64,000 nt of DNA from Desulfothermus okinawensis JCM 13304. Its GTDB lineage: Bacteria; Desulfobacterota; Desulfovibrionia; Desulfovibrionales; Desulfothermaceae. The stretch covers positions 121,695-185,694 of the forward strand of contig BBBM01000001.1 in assembly GCA_001311565.1 (NCBI GenBank), given 5' to 3'. Under the pieces are notes generated by a model, which had not been told where the DNA came from, did no database searches, and worked only from the letters and a program-made list of their open reading frames with translations. The number at the start of each line of letters is the position of its first letter. Within the stretch, counting starts at the first letter, position 1. This document shows, in pieces, positions 55,498 through 64,000 of this stretch. The position numbers and the translations under genes are program-made.

Positions 55498-55516
55498 GGG
55501 GCCTATGGCCCCTTTT
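55498..55516 (+). terminator. Intrinsic terminator after the copper genes
   Basis: GGGGCC-TAT-GGCCCC followed directly by TTTT forms a compact GC-rich stem with U-run, 17 bp after the multicopper oxidase stop codon. This is the clearest rho-independent terminator in the window. Confidence 0.8.
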
Positions 55517-55531
55517 AGACAGGGAATCATT

Positions 55532-55619
55532 ATGAAAAAAATACATCGTGAATGTGGTATGGAATACAATGACAGGACTTTCATTTTTTTCAGGTTATCT
55601 TATCACAAATTACCAATAA
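55532..55619 (+). other. Short possible membrane peptide or gene remnant
   Basis: If the A7 at 55534 and the T7 at 55584 are each one base long, an ORF MKKYIVNVVWNTMTGLSFFSGYLITNYQ of 28 codons results. It looks like the start of a DUF4405-type membrane protein, but ends early. It may be a remnant. The rest of 55620-55778 contains nothing I can identify. Confidence 0.25.
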
Positions 55620-55778
55620 TATAATAAGGAGTCGGTCAAAAATCTATTTCAGCTCTATATTTATTTTGAGGATAGAATTAATTTGCTCTAAATCCTAACT
55701 TAAACATAATGCGTATTTACACAAATAATGTTACAGGCTCAAATTGTATTAGGGGTTTTGTTAGCTCATCTATTCTCT

Positions 55779-56680
55779 TTATTGAGAATTTTTTTCCAGA
55801 ATCCCTTCCAAATCTTTTACTACATATTCACTTAAGATGAATTTCTCAGGCAAATTACTGGAGTATCCAATAAATTTATTTGTATTTTTATCTTTTATCT
55901 TTTGTAGTCTTAAAAAAATGTGTGCTAGAATTAGTAATCAATTCTATCTTAAGGTAATTTTTCCCTATTTGCTCATTTTTATGGTCTTTTAAAAAGGATT
56001 CACATTCAATTGTCTGAAGTTTTTGAAGCAACTCATTTACATTGCTATCCCTAATTTTTTTCCTTTGATGTCCATTTGCCGTTATCTTTCTCTATAGTAA
56101 CACTTGTGCCTTTAAAATTTATTTTTATTTGATCTATTTCTTTTACATTAAATGCAAGTATATGTTTATCACGTAACTCATCCAGATCTGTGTCAAATGT
56201 TAACCTTAAATTTCCTTGTGCTAGATATATAGCAGGGTTTTTATCTAATTTTACATAGGTTGAGCTATAATTAGGTGATAGTTTTCCTATACTAAAACAA
56301 AATGGTTGTTTGGACTTTGACCATGCACATATCTGTATCTTATTTTTATCATCAAGTGAATATCTTCTATAATCTTCTCCCCTGGAGACCATAGACATTA
56401 ATTTTAACTTTGATATATCATTTAAAATAAATTCAATTTTTTTTCGAATCCGCCTTGTATTTGGGATTATTGTTTATAATCCAAACATCTTTTTTTTAAA
56501 GTCAGTACTATTGGTTTATTTTTTCCTTTACTAAGCACTACCTTATTAATATCCTTTTTTTTCTATTTTTGGAATAGACGGTAATTTATAATGAATTTTA
56601 TTGCTTTTATCTAAATACAGTATAGTACTTAGAACCAATATAATTGATATTAGTACAATATATTCTATATATTTCTTCAT
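55779..56680 (-). CDS. DUF4340 domain protein (Gld-type exporter component)
   Basis: N-terminal membrane helix MKKYIEYIVLISIILVLSTILYL, then a periplasmic beta-rich DUF4340 domain. Typical stretches are INKVVLSKGKNKPIVLTLKKK, RYSLDDKNKIQICAWSKSKQPFCFSIGKLSPNYSSTYVKLDKNPAIYLAQGNLR, DLRDKHILAFNVKEIDQIKINFKGTSVTIEKDNGKWT. DUF4340 genes regularly follow gldG-like genes in ABC exporter operons, and that is the arrangement here. Frameshifts near 56560, 56490, 56440, 56060 and 55915. Start 56680 has AAAAAGGAG. End placement at 55779 depends on the last repair. Confidence 0.75.
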
Positions 56681-56697
56681 ATGTGGATCTCCTTTTT

Positions 56698-58793
56698 TTA
56701 AGCAAATAACTGCTTTATTTTTTTTCTTTTTTCTAATTCTGAGTATATTTACTAGAAATCCACAGCAAATTATAATTATTGGAAGTATGAGGATATTAAA
56801 TACCTTTATTTGTGTTTTTATAGTTTCTGACGTCTCAATTAATGGATTAAATTCTTCAGTCTTAGACCGTAATATAGCCCTGTCTATTTTATCATTTAAA
56901 ACATCTATTATGTTCATTACAAATATGGAATTGGGAGTATCTCCTTGTGTATCTACTACTGAATCTGTCAAAATATCTGATGAACCAATTAAAAAATATC
57001 TTACCTCTGCCTTTATTTATTTTAGTACCTTCAGTGACTACGTTCTCAATTTTATTTTTATTTACTTTATTCTTTTTACTATCTTTCTTTTTATCATCTG
57101 TTTCCTTTGTAGGTATAGGTTTATCTTTAAAGTAGCTCTCAAATTCACCTTCTATTAAATATGCAAGGGGATATTTATGCATTTTGTCTTTTTTTAGGCG
57201 GGTATATATATAATGGATTTAGTGTTTGAATATTTTTTTACTTCCCATGAAGAATTTGAAGTTGTAAAAAGCAAATTGGCTTTTTAGTTTCTTTGGAAAA
57301 TTTTTTTTCTTAGATCAATGGGTGAATTTTTTTTAGCATAACGAGTCCATTTATATTTTGAAGATATTTTAATTTGTGGTTAATATTTGTGGATTTAATT
57401 ATAGGAGCAAAATAAATAGGTCTTGCACCTCCACCTTGCTCCCTTGGAAGTCTTTGTTTAAAGCAGTTTTTATCCATTACAATGGATGGTCTTATCTCTA
57501 TTCCATAGTGTTTAAGGAGCTTTTCAATTCCAGTTTCATTTCTAATTAGCATTGATTGCCTTCCTGGTAACTGTTTAAACTCATCTAAAAATATTGCGAG
57601 ATTGGTTCCTCTCATGAGGGCCTGGTCTATTAAGAATAATTCATAATCTGTGAATTTCTTTTTAGGTCCTGCGATTATAAGTGTTTTTAGATTTAAAGGT
57701 ATGTTTTTACTTAAGTCAATTTCCTTTATGTCATAACATTCTGAAATTAATTTCCTAAAATTATTTGCAGATGACACTTGTCCAAAAGGACTGCTGTATA
57801 GGGGTAATGTATCGTGGCTGGTAAGATATCCTATGGACTGGTTAATATGCAACAATGACTGAATAGAAGTATCTAAAATTTCTTTTAAGTCATCTACCTG
57901 GGTTAAAATATATTGAGTCCCAATTATTGGAAGATTTACAACTCTAAGTAGTACTACTGGAATTTTTTCATCTCTGTACTGTAGCACTAATCCTAGCCCT
58001 CCCTGGCAGAATCAAGATTAACTTCTTTTAGTCTTGGCCACTTTAAGATCTGAATTCCCATTTTATTTAAGTTTTTTTTCATTGGAAGGAGATATATTTA
58101 AATCTATAAAATTATATGCTAATTTATTGTAATATTTTTTTATTTAAATCAGAAATCAATTGTTTAAGTTTAATTGGATAATTAGGTAAATCTTTTATTC
58201 CTAAATATGGAGCTATCTTAAAAAGATTCTTAGATAGATACAAATTGACCGTTATATGTCCCTTAAGTGCCAAAAGATAACTAACTTTATTTACTAGTTT
58301 TTCCATGGAAGAGGTCAACAAATATTCAAGCCTATTAGTTGTATTAATTACTGGTATTTTTTTCTATGGCATCTCCATGTATTAATACTATTCCCATGTA
58401 AACACTCTGATATTTTAATTCATCTTTTTTTTATTACCTGTACTTGAACAGGTGTTATTCCATATTCAGATGCGATTTTTTTTGGAAATTTTTATTTTTT
58501 TGGGTCTAAAAATTCATAATTAAAATTGTTATTTGAATAGCTACTATATTCATCAAGTAAATCCTTTAAATATTTTCTAATTACATTATATGGTGGAGGC
58601 AAATCTTTACTAAAGAAACATTTTATGGTGAGAGGTTCGTTAAGATTAGATACAACTTTTATGCTTTTTTTGGGAAAGTGAATACATTTTTGTCTTAGTG
58701 GTATCAAATTTAAAAAAAGTGATCTTGAGAAACCATATTTATTAAAATTACTATTATTATATAGAGAGTGAATTTAATATATTTTTCTACCAT
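56698..58793 (-). CDS. GldG-like ABC exporter auxiliary protein
   Basis: Member of the GldG/ABC-type uncharacterised transport (IFT52-like) family. N-terminal membrane anchor (KFTLYIIIVILINMVS), then the family block KFDTTKTKMYSLSQKSIKVVSNLNEPLTIKCFFSKDLPPPYNVIRKYLKDLLDEYSSYSNNNFNYEFLDP, a central LTSSMEKLVNKVSYLLAL and LKTLIIAGPKKKFTDYELFLIDQALMRGTNLAIFLD, then near the end FFIGSSDILTDS and a C-terminal helix ILILPIIIICCGFLVNIL. About 690 residues. Breaks at T/A runs near 58710, 58490, 58430, 58360, 58135, 58075, 57335, 57220, 57190, 56990 and 56735. It follows the ABC permease by about 20 bp. Substrate unknown; gliding motility is not implied outside Bacteroidota. Confidence 0.78.
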
Positions 58794-58812
58794 AGACAGA
58801 CTCCTACTTTAT

Positions 58813-59521
58813 CTATTTCCTATATGAAAGTGAAATATTTGTTGCATACAAAAATACGAAAATGATACTTAAGAAATATACAATATCCCTTAAATCAAAT
58901 ATACCCTTTGAAAAATTCTGAAAGTGAAAATTAGATGACAAATAATTGGCAACTGTAATAATTGTCTCTGGCATAAAGAATAGGAGTTTGTCCAGAAGAC
59001 TCAGTAAAAGACATATCAATGTTCCCACAATAAAGGAATTTATTTGGTTTTTTTTGTGAGAGAAGATGCAAAAATTCCTATGGAGCCATAACTTATTCCA
59101 AGTAAAAAACCACCAATATATCCACAGACTATTGGTCCCCAGTCCAATTTCCAACAAAACTTATACTAATTGGAAAAAACAGGGTTGGGATTAACATAAA
59201 CATGATAAAAACACATATAGAATAAAAATTTTCCCAGGATTATATGGATCAATTTTACAGGAAAAGTAACCAATATCTCATATGATCCTATGTTAAATTC
59301 TTCTGAAAAGCTTTTCATGGTAATAGCCGGGACAATAAAGGACATTGTAATTGGTAGCAGTTCAAAAAAAGTCCCTGAGAGAGGCCTGATTTATTATAAA
59401 AAAAAGTTGAGAAGAAAAACCAACCAGTTATTAGAATGAAAATTGAAATTATTATATATGCAATTGGTGAATAAAAATAGTCTTTTAGATCTTTGCTACA
59501 TATTGATATTATCCTGCGCAT
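58813..59521 (-). CDS. ABC-2 type permease (GldF-like)
   Basis: Start MRRIISICSKDLKDYFYSPIAYIIISIFILITGWFFFSTFF is the standard GldF/ABC-2 permease N-terminus (KDLKxYFxSPIAYI). About six membrane helices follow, with LPITMSFIVPAITMKSFSEEF as the ABC-2 loop and GDQSVDILVVFWLEIGLGTNSLWIYWWF regions disturbed by frame breaks. Frameshifts at 59400, 59365, 59235, 59150 and 59050. ATG overlaps the stop of the ATPase gene nearly directly (59521/59523). Substrate unknown. Confidence 0.75.
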
Positions 59522-59522
59522 A

Positions 59523-60452
59523 CTAGTTCTCCGTGGTGATCTCTTTAAATATTTTCTCAAGGGATGTCTGTTTTTTATAGAACTCAAGTATTGTCCAGTC
59601 TCTTTCCTTTATGACATTATAAATTTGTTCTCTAACGTCGCTTTTCAAAACCAGCTCCAAATCTAACGTAGAGTCTTTCTCTCCAATTAAATTAATGTCT
59701 GTAACTTCTTCTATTTCTTGAAAATTACTTTGTACCTCCTCAAAATTTGCATTTTTGAGTGAGAGGCCTATTATTGTTTTTCCTAGATACATATCTTTAA
59801 GTTCAGCTGGGGACCCATCTGCCACTATTTTACCCTTATTTATAATAATAACCCTGCTACAAGTTGCTTCAACTTCGCTTAAGATATGACTTGATAATAT
59901 AATGGTTTTTTTTGTTCCAATTTCTTTTATGAGATCTCTTATTTCCAATATTTGATTTGGATCCAGACCTGTTGTGGGCTCATCCAAAATCAAGACTTCT
60001 GGATCGTGAATAAGAACACTTGCAATACCCACCCTCTGCAAAAGTCCCTTTGATAGCTCCCCTATATCCTTATCTAGGATTTCCTTAATCTGACAACGGG
60101 TTGCAACTGTTTTTATTTGTTTTATGAGTTGTTTTTTTCTCTATTCCCCTAAGAGATCCAACAAATGTAAGGTATTCATAAACCATTAAATTTTTGTAAA
60201 TTGGCACAGATTCAGGTAGATAACCCATAGTTGATTTAATCTCCACATAATCATCTGGCACTTTGTAGCTTTAACTTTAATAGAACCTGAGCTGGGTTCT
60301 AAATATCCAGTAAGTAATCTAAGGGTCGTTGTCTTTCCCGCTCCATTGGGTCCCAAGAGTCCTACTATTTCTCCATTCGACACCTGAAAACTAATTTTAT
60401 CTAGCGCTAAGAAATTATTATAGTATTTGCTTAAGTCCTTTACCTCTATCAT
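59523..60452 (-). CDS. ABC transporter ATP-binding protein (GldA-like)
   Basis: Walker A is [26 protein letters not shown] near residue 33; then [24 protein letters not shown] (Q-loop-equivalent region) across a frame break at 60270; signature region [36 protein letters not shown] (Walker B/D-loop) and H-loop [19 protein letters not shown]-terminal DUF4162-like extension ([17 protein letters not shown] ... [12 protein letters not shown]) follows, as in GldA-type exporters. Frameshifts at 60270 and 60140. It heads the leftward operon ATPase-permease-GldG-DUF4340. Confidence 0.9.
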
Positions 60453-60500
60453 AGCACCTTCTTTACCGAATTTTTTTAGTTTTTTAGGAAAAATAATATC

Positions 60501-60866
60501 TTATTTCTTAATATATTTGATACTTCTCTGTCTCCCAACACCTACTCTTATTCCAACCCATGTATTATTATTTTCTATGTTTTTAAGTTTTACTTTTACT
60601 TTATCACCATTACCTCTTATACCTGTGATTTTAGCCTCAAGTGCGTCTCTATATTCTGATAACAATTCTATTTTTAGTGATTTAAATGCAAGCTTTGTTG
60701 CTTTATAAACTTGGTCCATTGAATTACTACAGGTAAATTCTAGTTGTCCATTAAGGTATTTATATCCTGTAATACCTATTCCAGCTCCTGCTCCAAACCA
60801 TAATATAGCGCATCCATAGAAAGAAAATGATAATAACAGTGCAAAAAAATAGTTTTTGATATTCAT
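60501..60866 (-). CDS. DUF3568 family lipoprotein
   Basis: Signal peptide MNIKNYFFALLLSFSFYGCAI with a plausible lipobox SFYGC, then the glycine-rich AGAGIGITGYKYLNGQLEFT and YKATKLAFKSLKIELLSEYRDALEAKITG of DUF3568. The C-terminus as written RVGVGRQRSIKYIKK departs from the family, where R-V-G-x-x-G-D-E/R is expected; a shift near 60543, not in a long homopolymer, would give VLGDREVSNILRNKILFFLKN ending at 60476. Outer-membrane-associated, function unknown. Confidence 0.75.
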   Translation of the reverse strand: MNIKNYFFALLLSFSFYGCAILWFGAGAGIGITGYKYLNGQLEFTCSNSMDQVYKATKLAFKSLKIELLSEYRDALEAKITGIRGNGDKVKVKLKNIENNNTWVGIRVGVGRQRSIKYIKK

Positions 60867-60893
60867 TTTTTTGTAACTCCTAGTCCATGGTTA

Positions 60894-61133
60894 TTATGAA
60901 CAACCCGGAATTTCATATGTGGTACAGCTATTTTGAGGACCACACTGTTTTGTAGTGGAAGTAATTCTACTACTACCATCTGATCCCATTATATAAGATG
61001 TGCGGCTAATTACCCTTTGCATATCTTTACTACCACATTTCTCACACTTTATATCTATTTGCTGGGTCGAGCTGGTTACTATAATTTCTTGCATATGTTC
61101 ACATTTTAAGCATTTAAATTCAAATATAGGCAT
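60894..61133 (-). CDS. FmdB-family zinc ribbon protein (second copy)
   Basis: 79-residue protein starting MPIFEFKCLKCEHMQEIIV with second knuckle IKCEKCGSKDMQRVISRTSYIMG, the FmdB/putative regulatory zinc ribbon (CxxC...CxxC). The short tail contains two more Cys (QCGPQNSCTTYEIPGCS). It is a paralogue of the protein at 8844 but only its ribbon is similar. It lies 13 bp after pal in the same direction, so it may be part of the tol-pal transcript. Confidence 0.85.
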   Translation of the reverse strand: MPIFEFKCLKCEHMQEIIVTSSTQQIDIKCEKCGSKDMQRVISRTSYIMGSDGSSRITSTTKQCGPQNSCTTYEIPGCS

Positions 61134-61146
61134 ATACCCCCCTTAA

Positions 61147-61771
61147 TTAATAAATAATTTTAAATTCATCTCGTCTGTTTTTGGCCCATGCCTCTTCATT
61201 ATGCCTGGGGTCAAGTGGCCTTTCTTCCCCATAACTAACTATACTCAAACGATCTGCTTCAATACCCAGTAAGATCAAATACTCATAAGCTGCCCTTGCC
61301 CGTCTTTCACCAAGTGCAAGGTTATATTCCTCTGTTCCCCTTTCGTCACAATGGCCTTCAATAATCAATTTAATTGAGGGATATTTTAAGAGCACCTCAG
61401 CCTTTTTTTTGAGAATATCCTTTGCTTCACTATTTAATTCATAGGAGTCAAATGCAAAGTGAATCATCCTTTTAAGTTCCTTTTTGTCATTTTCTGGTAA
61501 AACAATTTTTTTTTGATGTACTTGTTACATTTTCAGAATTTAATTCCTGTGAATTAACAGTATACTCATCTATTTTACCATTTTGGGTCACTCCAGCTTT
61601 CATATTATTGGTAGTTTTTTTTTGTCAGATCCTCTTGTGTTAGAGTTGTGTTTTTTTGTCTCCTGAGTATTTGCTTGAGGGTAACTTGTAATTTTTTTTC
61701 TTTGCACATCCAACCATTAAAAATCCTATAATTAGTAGTCCAATCAAGTGAAAACATACTTTCTTCAACAT
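61147..61771 (-). CDS. pal: Peptidoglycan-associated lipoprotein Pal
   Basis: Signal peptide and lipobox MLKKVCFHLIGLLIIGFLMVGC give an outer-membrane lipoprotein. The C-terminal OmpA-like domain has MIHFAFDSYELN, IEGHCDERGTEEYNLALGERRARAAYEYL and YGEERPLDPRHNEEAWAKNRRDEF, all diagnostic of Pal (HCDERGTxEYN binds meso-DAP). The linker (about residues 25-95) is Lys/Thr/Ser-rich and carries four homopolymer breaks (61690, 61655, 61615, 61510). GGAGGGAG precedes the ATG. Part of tolR-tolA-tolB-pal. Confidence 0.92.
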
Positions 61772-61790
61772 AAACTCCCTCCTTATAAAT

Positions 61791-63134
61791 TCAAAAAGGT
61801 GTTTTACTCCATGCTACAGATGTAGCTTCCCCATTTCCTGTATTTACTACCCTTGGAAGGGTTGCGTCCTTTGTTGTTATGTAAATTTTATAAATTCCTG
61901 TCCTGTTTGATGTAAATGCTATAAAATATCCATCAGGACCAAATACAGGATGTTCGTCATTTTTTTGGTCCATTTGTAATTAGTTTTTCTTCTAATGTAT
62001 CCAGATCACATAAAACAATTCTATGTCCTGATTCTGTTAGGGTTGAGTAGACTACATATTTGCCGTCATCGCTTATACAGGGATTGGTGTTGTATTTACC
62101 CATATAGCTTATTCTGATAGTTTTCTTTGCCTTAAAATCATAGAGGAATATATTAGGATTTCCATAAATACTGGATACATATACCATTTTTTTGACCACT
62201 TCTATCAAAACTAGGTGAGATATCAATTGCCCAAGAGTTCACTAGAGCCTTTTCTACTTTGAAATGTTCATCTAGTAAATATATATCTGGATTTCCCTTC
62301 ATATCTGAACTCACACAGATTCTGCCATTGGGCGTAAAACTCGGTGAAATTATTGTGTTTCCTGGTATGAATATGTCTTTTAATGTTCCATCTATTGACC
62401 ATAGCAGTAATTTATGGTGTCCATTTGACAAATATGTAAAAGCCAGTTTTTTTACCGTCCCAGGACCAGGCTGGAGACAAAACAATTCCTTTAAAAAAAA
62501 GTAATCTGTTTTTGAAAATATCCCTGGGGTGTTGAGATAAATATATTTTTTGAGCCATCTTCAAGTTTTTTCACATATGCAATCTTGGAATTAAAAAAAA
62601 CCCTGATTTTCCTGTTAATTTTTTTCATAAAAAGTCCGCAAAACTTGTTTGCAGCAAGATATGTTTGCTCATCCTTATTTAATATATATCCTTTTCCCAG
62701 AAAAAGGGAAGGTGTGTATACATCAAAGCATCTTATCTCGATTTTCAGGTTCCTATTTTCAACAATATTCCATCCAATTGTAATAAGAAGATCTATTTTG
62801 TTTAGGATAAATTTACCAAAATCTATTTTATTTAGAGTAACTCCATTTATATTTATGCCACCAATGATTTCATTTGCATCTATTACATTTAAAAAAAGGT
62901 AAATATGATAAGTTGTTTAAGAATACTGTATAAAATTTATCTATGATTTCCTTTGTTGCATTCGTGTAATCTGTCTGTTTACCCAAAAAAAATAGGTGGA
63001 ATTACAGTGATATTTAATTTTGGTTGTCCTGGCTCATAAATGTTTAAATGTAGCACCCTATTTTGAGCGTATGTCCTATTTGTTATAAATATACACAAAT
63101 AAATTATAAGAAAGATTGTCCCTATTCTCTTCAT
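61791..63134 (-). CDS. tolB: Tol-Pal system protein TolB
   Basis: Periplasmic TolB with signal peptide MKRIGTIFLIIYLCIFITNRTYA, an N-terminal domain (VLHLNIYEPGQPKLNITVIPP), and a C-terminal six-bladed propeller: LAFTYLSNGHHKLLLWSIDG, ISPSFTPNGRICVSSDMKGNPDIYLLD, DISPSFDRSGQKMVYVSSIYGNPNIFLYDF, NTNPCISDDGKYVVYSTLTESGHRIVLCDL, HPVFGPDGYFIAFTSNRTGIYKIYIT. Several frame breaks occur in A/T runs (62985, 62890, 62600, 62490, 62445, 62190, 61965). Its ATG overlaps the TolA-like stop (ATGA). Works with Pal in outer-membrane constriction at division. Confidence 0.9.
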
Positions 63135-63878
63135 TTCTTTCCTTCTCTTCCAAATGTAATCCTGATTACAATTATCTTATTTTTCCTCATAAAAGTCACA
63201 GGAGGGGCATCCAATTTTTCTGTTTCTTTTATTGCCCTTAACACAGAATTGTCAAATATAGAATTTCCAGATGATTTTATAAATCTTGTCTTTAATATAT
63301 TACCATTTTTATCAACTTCTATCTCTACCTCTGCAGACAAATTGGGCTGTTTAACTGGATACCTCCAATTATCTTTTATTTTTATCTCTGCAATTGCCTT
63401 ATATTTTTCAACGGTGTCTTCACTTTCTTCTGTGGTTATATCTTCTTGTTGATTTACATCTTTAGAAATTGACTTTATTTCCTTTTCAATAATTCTTTCT
63501 TTCTTTTCCTCTTCCTTTAAGGAGCTTAAGATATCTTTTAGAGCACTTTTTACTAATCTTTCTTGTTGTTTTTTTATATCTATTTTAGAAGGTCGTTTTT
63601 TTAAGCCTTTTTTTTTCTCTTTAAAGGAATTTTAACTATTATTTTTTTTTGATGTATTAACAAATGATTTTCTTTTTAATAAATTTTACCTTTCTTTTTG
63701 TTAATATAAAATTTTTTTTGGTCTTTGTTTCTTTTCGGGGCTGAAGTTTAATAATATTTATTTTATACGTGTGAGTCTTACCTAAATCAACTTTAAGCCG
63801 GTTTTGTGTAATAAATGTGGCAATATAAATAATTGCTATATGTAGGATGAGTGAACATAGTAAGCTTATAAAACGCAT
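63131..63878 (-). CDS. tolA: TolA/TonB-like energy-transducing protein
   Basis: N-terminal membrane anchor MRFISLLCSLILHIAIIYIATFI, a Lys/Glu-rich helical middle (EKEIKSISKDVNQQ ... SEDTVEKYKAIAEIKIKDNW), and a C-terminal TonB/TolA-type domain RYPVKQPNLSAEVEIEVDKNGNILKTRFIKSSGNSIFDNSVLRAIKETEKLDAPP. In this context (between TolR and TolB) it acts as TolA. Breaks in T runs near 63650, 63620, 63598 and 63570. ATG overlaps the TolR stop (TAATG). Confidence 0.85.
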
Positions 63879-64000
63879 TATTTGTTATTTTTAGTTTCAG
63901 GCTCTGCAATTATACCAAGTTTTTCTATTCCGGCATCTTTAATATACCCCATTATTTTCACAATAAAACCATATGGGATATTTTTATCTGCTTTTAAAAA
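63878..64000 (-). CDS. tolR: TolR/ExbD-family protein (C-terminal end)
   Basis: Only the last 40 residues are in the window: LKADKNIPYGFIVKIMGYIKDAGIEKLGIIAEPETKNNK. The block from KADKxxPYG to AGIEKLGIxxEP is the conserved C-terminus of ExbD/TolR proteins. The gene runs off the right edge; tolQ is expected just beyond. TAATG overlap with tolA indicates tight coupling. Confidence 0.9.
   Translation of the reverse strand, partial: FLKADKNIPYGFIVKIMGYIKDAGIEKLGIIAEPETKNNK

Overview
The window is AT-rich chromosomal DNA from a Gram-negative (diderm), motile bacterium. A Desulfobacterota (former Deltaproteobacteria) relative fits best. Supporting hints are tol-pal genes at the right end, a MotA/MotB/FapA-type motility cluster, a sigma-54 NtrC-family regulator, DUF3786, two FmdB-type zinc ribbons (one beside a tiny Arg/Lys-rich protein), LarE, a DUF362 ferredoxin and a geranylgeranyl-reductase-family flavoprotein. 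The taxonomic call is inference; no rRNA or tRNA gene was recognised.

The dominant feature is that almost every gene longer than about 400 bp, including purB, pyrE, dnaJ, lepA, lepB and pfkA, is split by +/-1 frameshifts. By my reading there are more than sixty. Nearly all sit in A or T runs of 7-9 that would be in frame if one base shorter; a few sit in short G or C runs that look one base too short. Homopolymer length error in the read data is the simplest explanation; transcriptional slippage is the biological alternative. Gene coordinates below therefore span the whole reconstructed gene, and frameshifted genes are called CDS unless a larger lesion is visible.

Layout. 1-5.5 kb: two tandem ClC-CBS channels, an rRNA m5C methyltransferase and an FG-GAP/VCBS protein. 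5.5-11 kb: geranylgeranyl-reductase-like protein, LarE, DUF362 ferredoxin, FmdB, purB, pyrE. 11-14 kb: an overlapping pair that looks like Csd6/Pgp2 (L,D-transpeptidase fold plus two NTF2-like domains) and Csd4/Pgp1 (M99 carboxypeptidase with Gln zinc ligand), the peptidoglycan-trimming pair that sets helical shape in Campylobacterota. 14-20 kb: TIM-barrel protein, RluA pseudouridine synthase, DUF47-Pit phosphate uptake, a TPR-like protein and an EPSP-synthase-like protein with a chorismate-mutase-like N-terminus. 20-23 kb: a DUF4143 ATPase gene inserted between diverged 140-bp direct repeats, then DUF3786 and YjbQ. 23-30 kb: phosphofructokinase, RsbW-like ATPase, patatin, and a MoxR-DUF58-transglutaminase operon. 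30-36.5 kb: TSUP exporter, convergent motB/motA, FapA, VanZ, an alpha/beta hydrolase overlapping a rhomboid protease, and TtcA-like. 36.5-42.5 kb: rpoZ-dnaJ-moaC-lepA-lepB-comM, probably co-transcribed from a promoter before rpoZ.

42.5-55.5 kb is a metal/envelope-stress island: a ZraSR/NtrC-type two-component pair, a VapBC module between two 91-bp repeats that each contain a GG-N10-GC sigma-54 promoter core, two Spy/ZraP-like periplasmic proteins, a Ser/Thr kinase fused to a formylglycine-generating-enzyme-type domain, a PP2C phosphatase, CopA, a CopZ-like chaperone, a SHOCT protein, and a CopB-type ATPase and a multicopper oxidase that each lack an essential internal segment. 55.7-60.5 kb holds a Gld-type ABC exporter operon. 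60.5-64 kb holds DUF3568, FmdB and pal-tolB-tolA-tolR, read leftward and running off the right edge.
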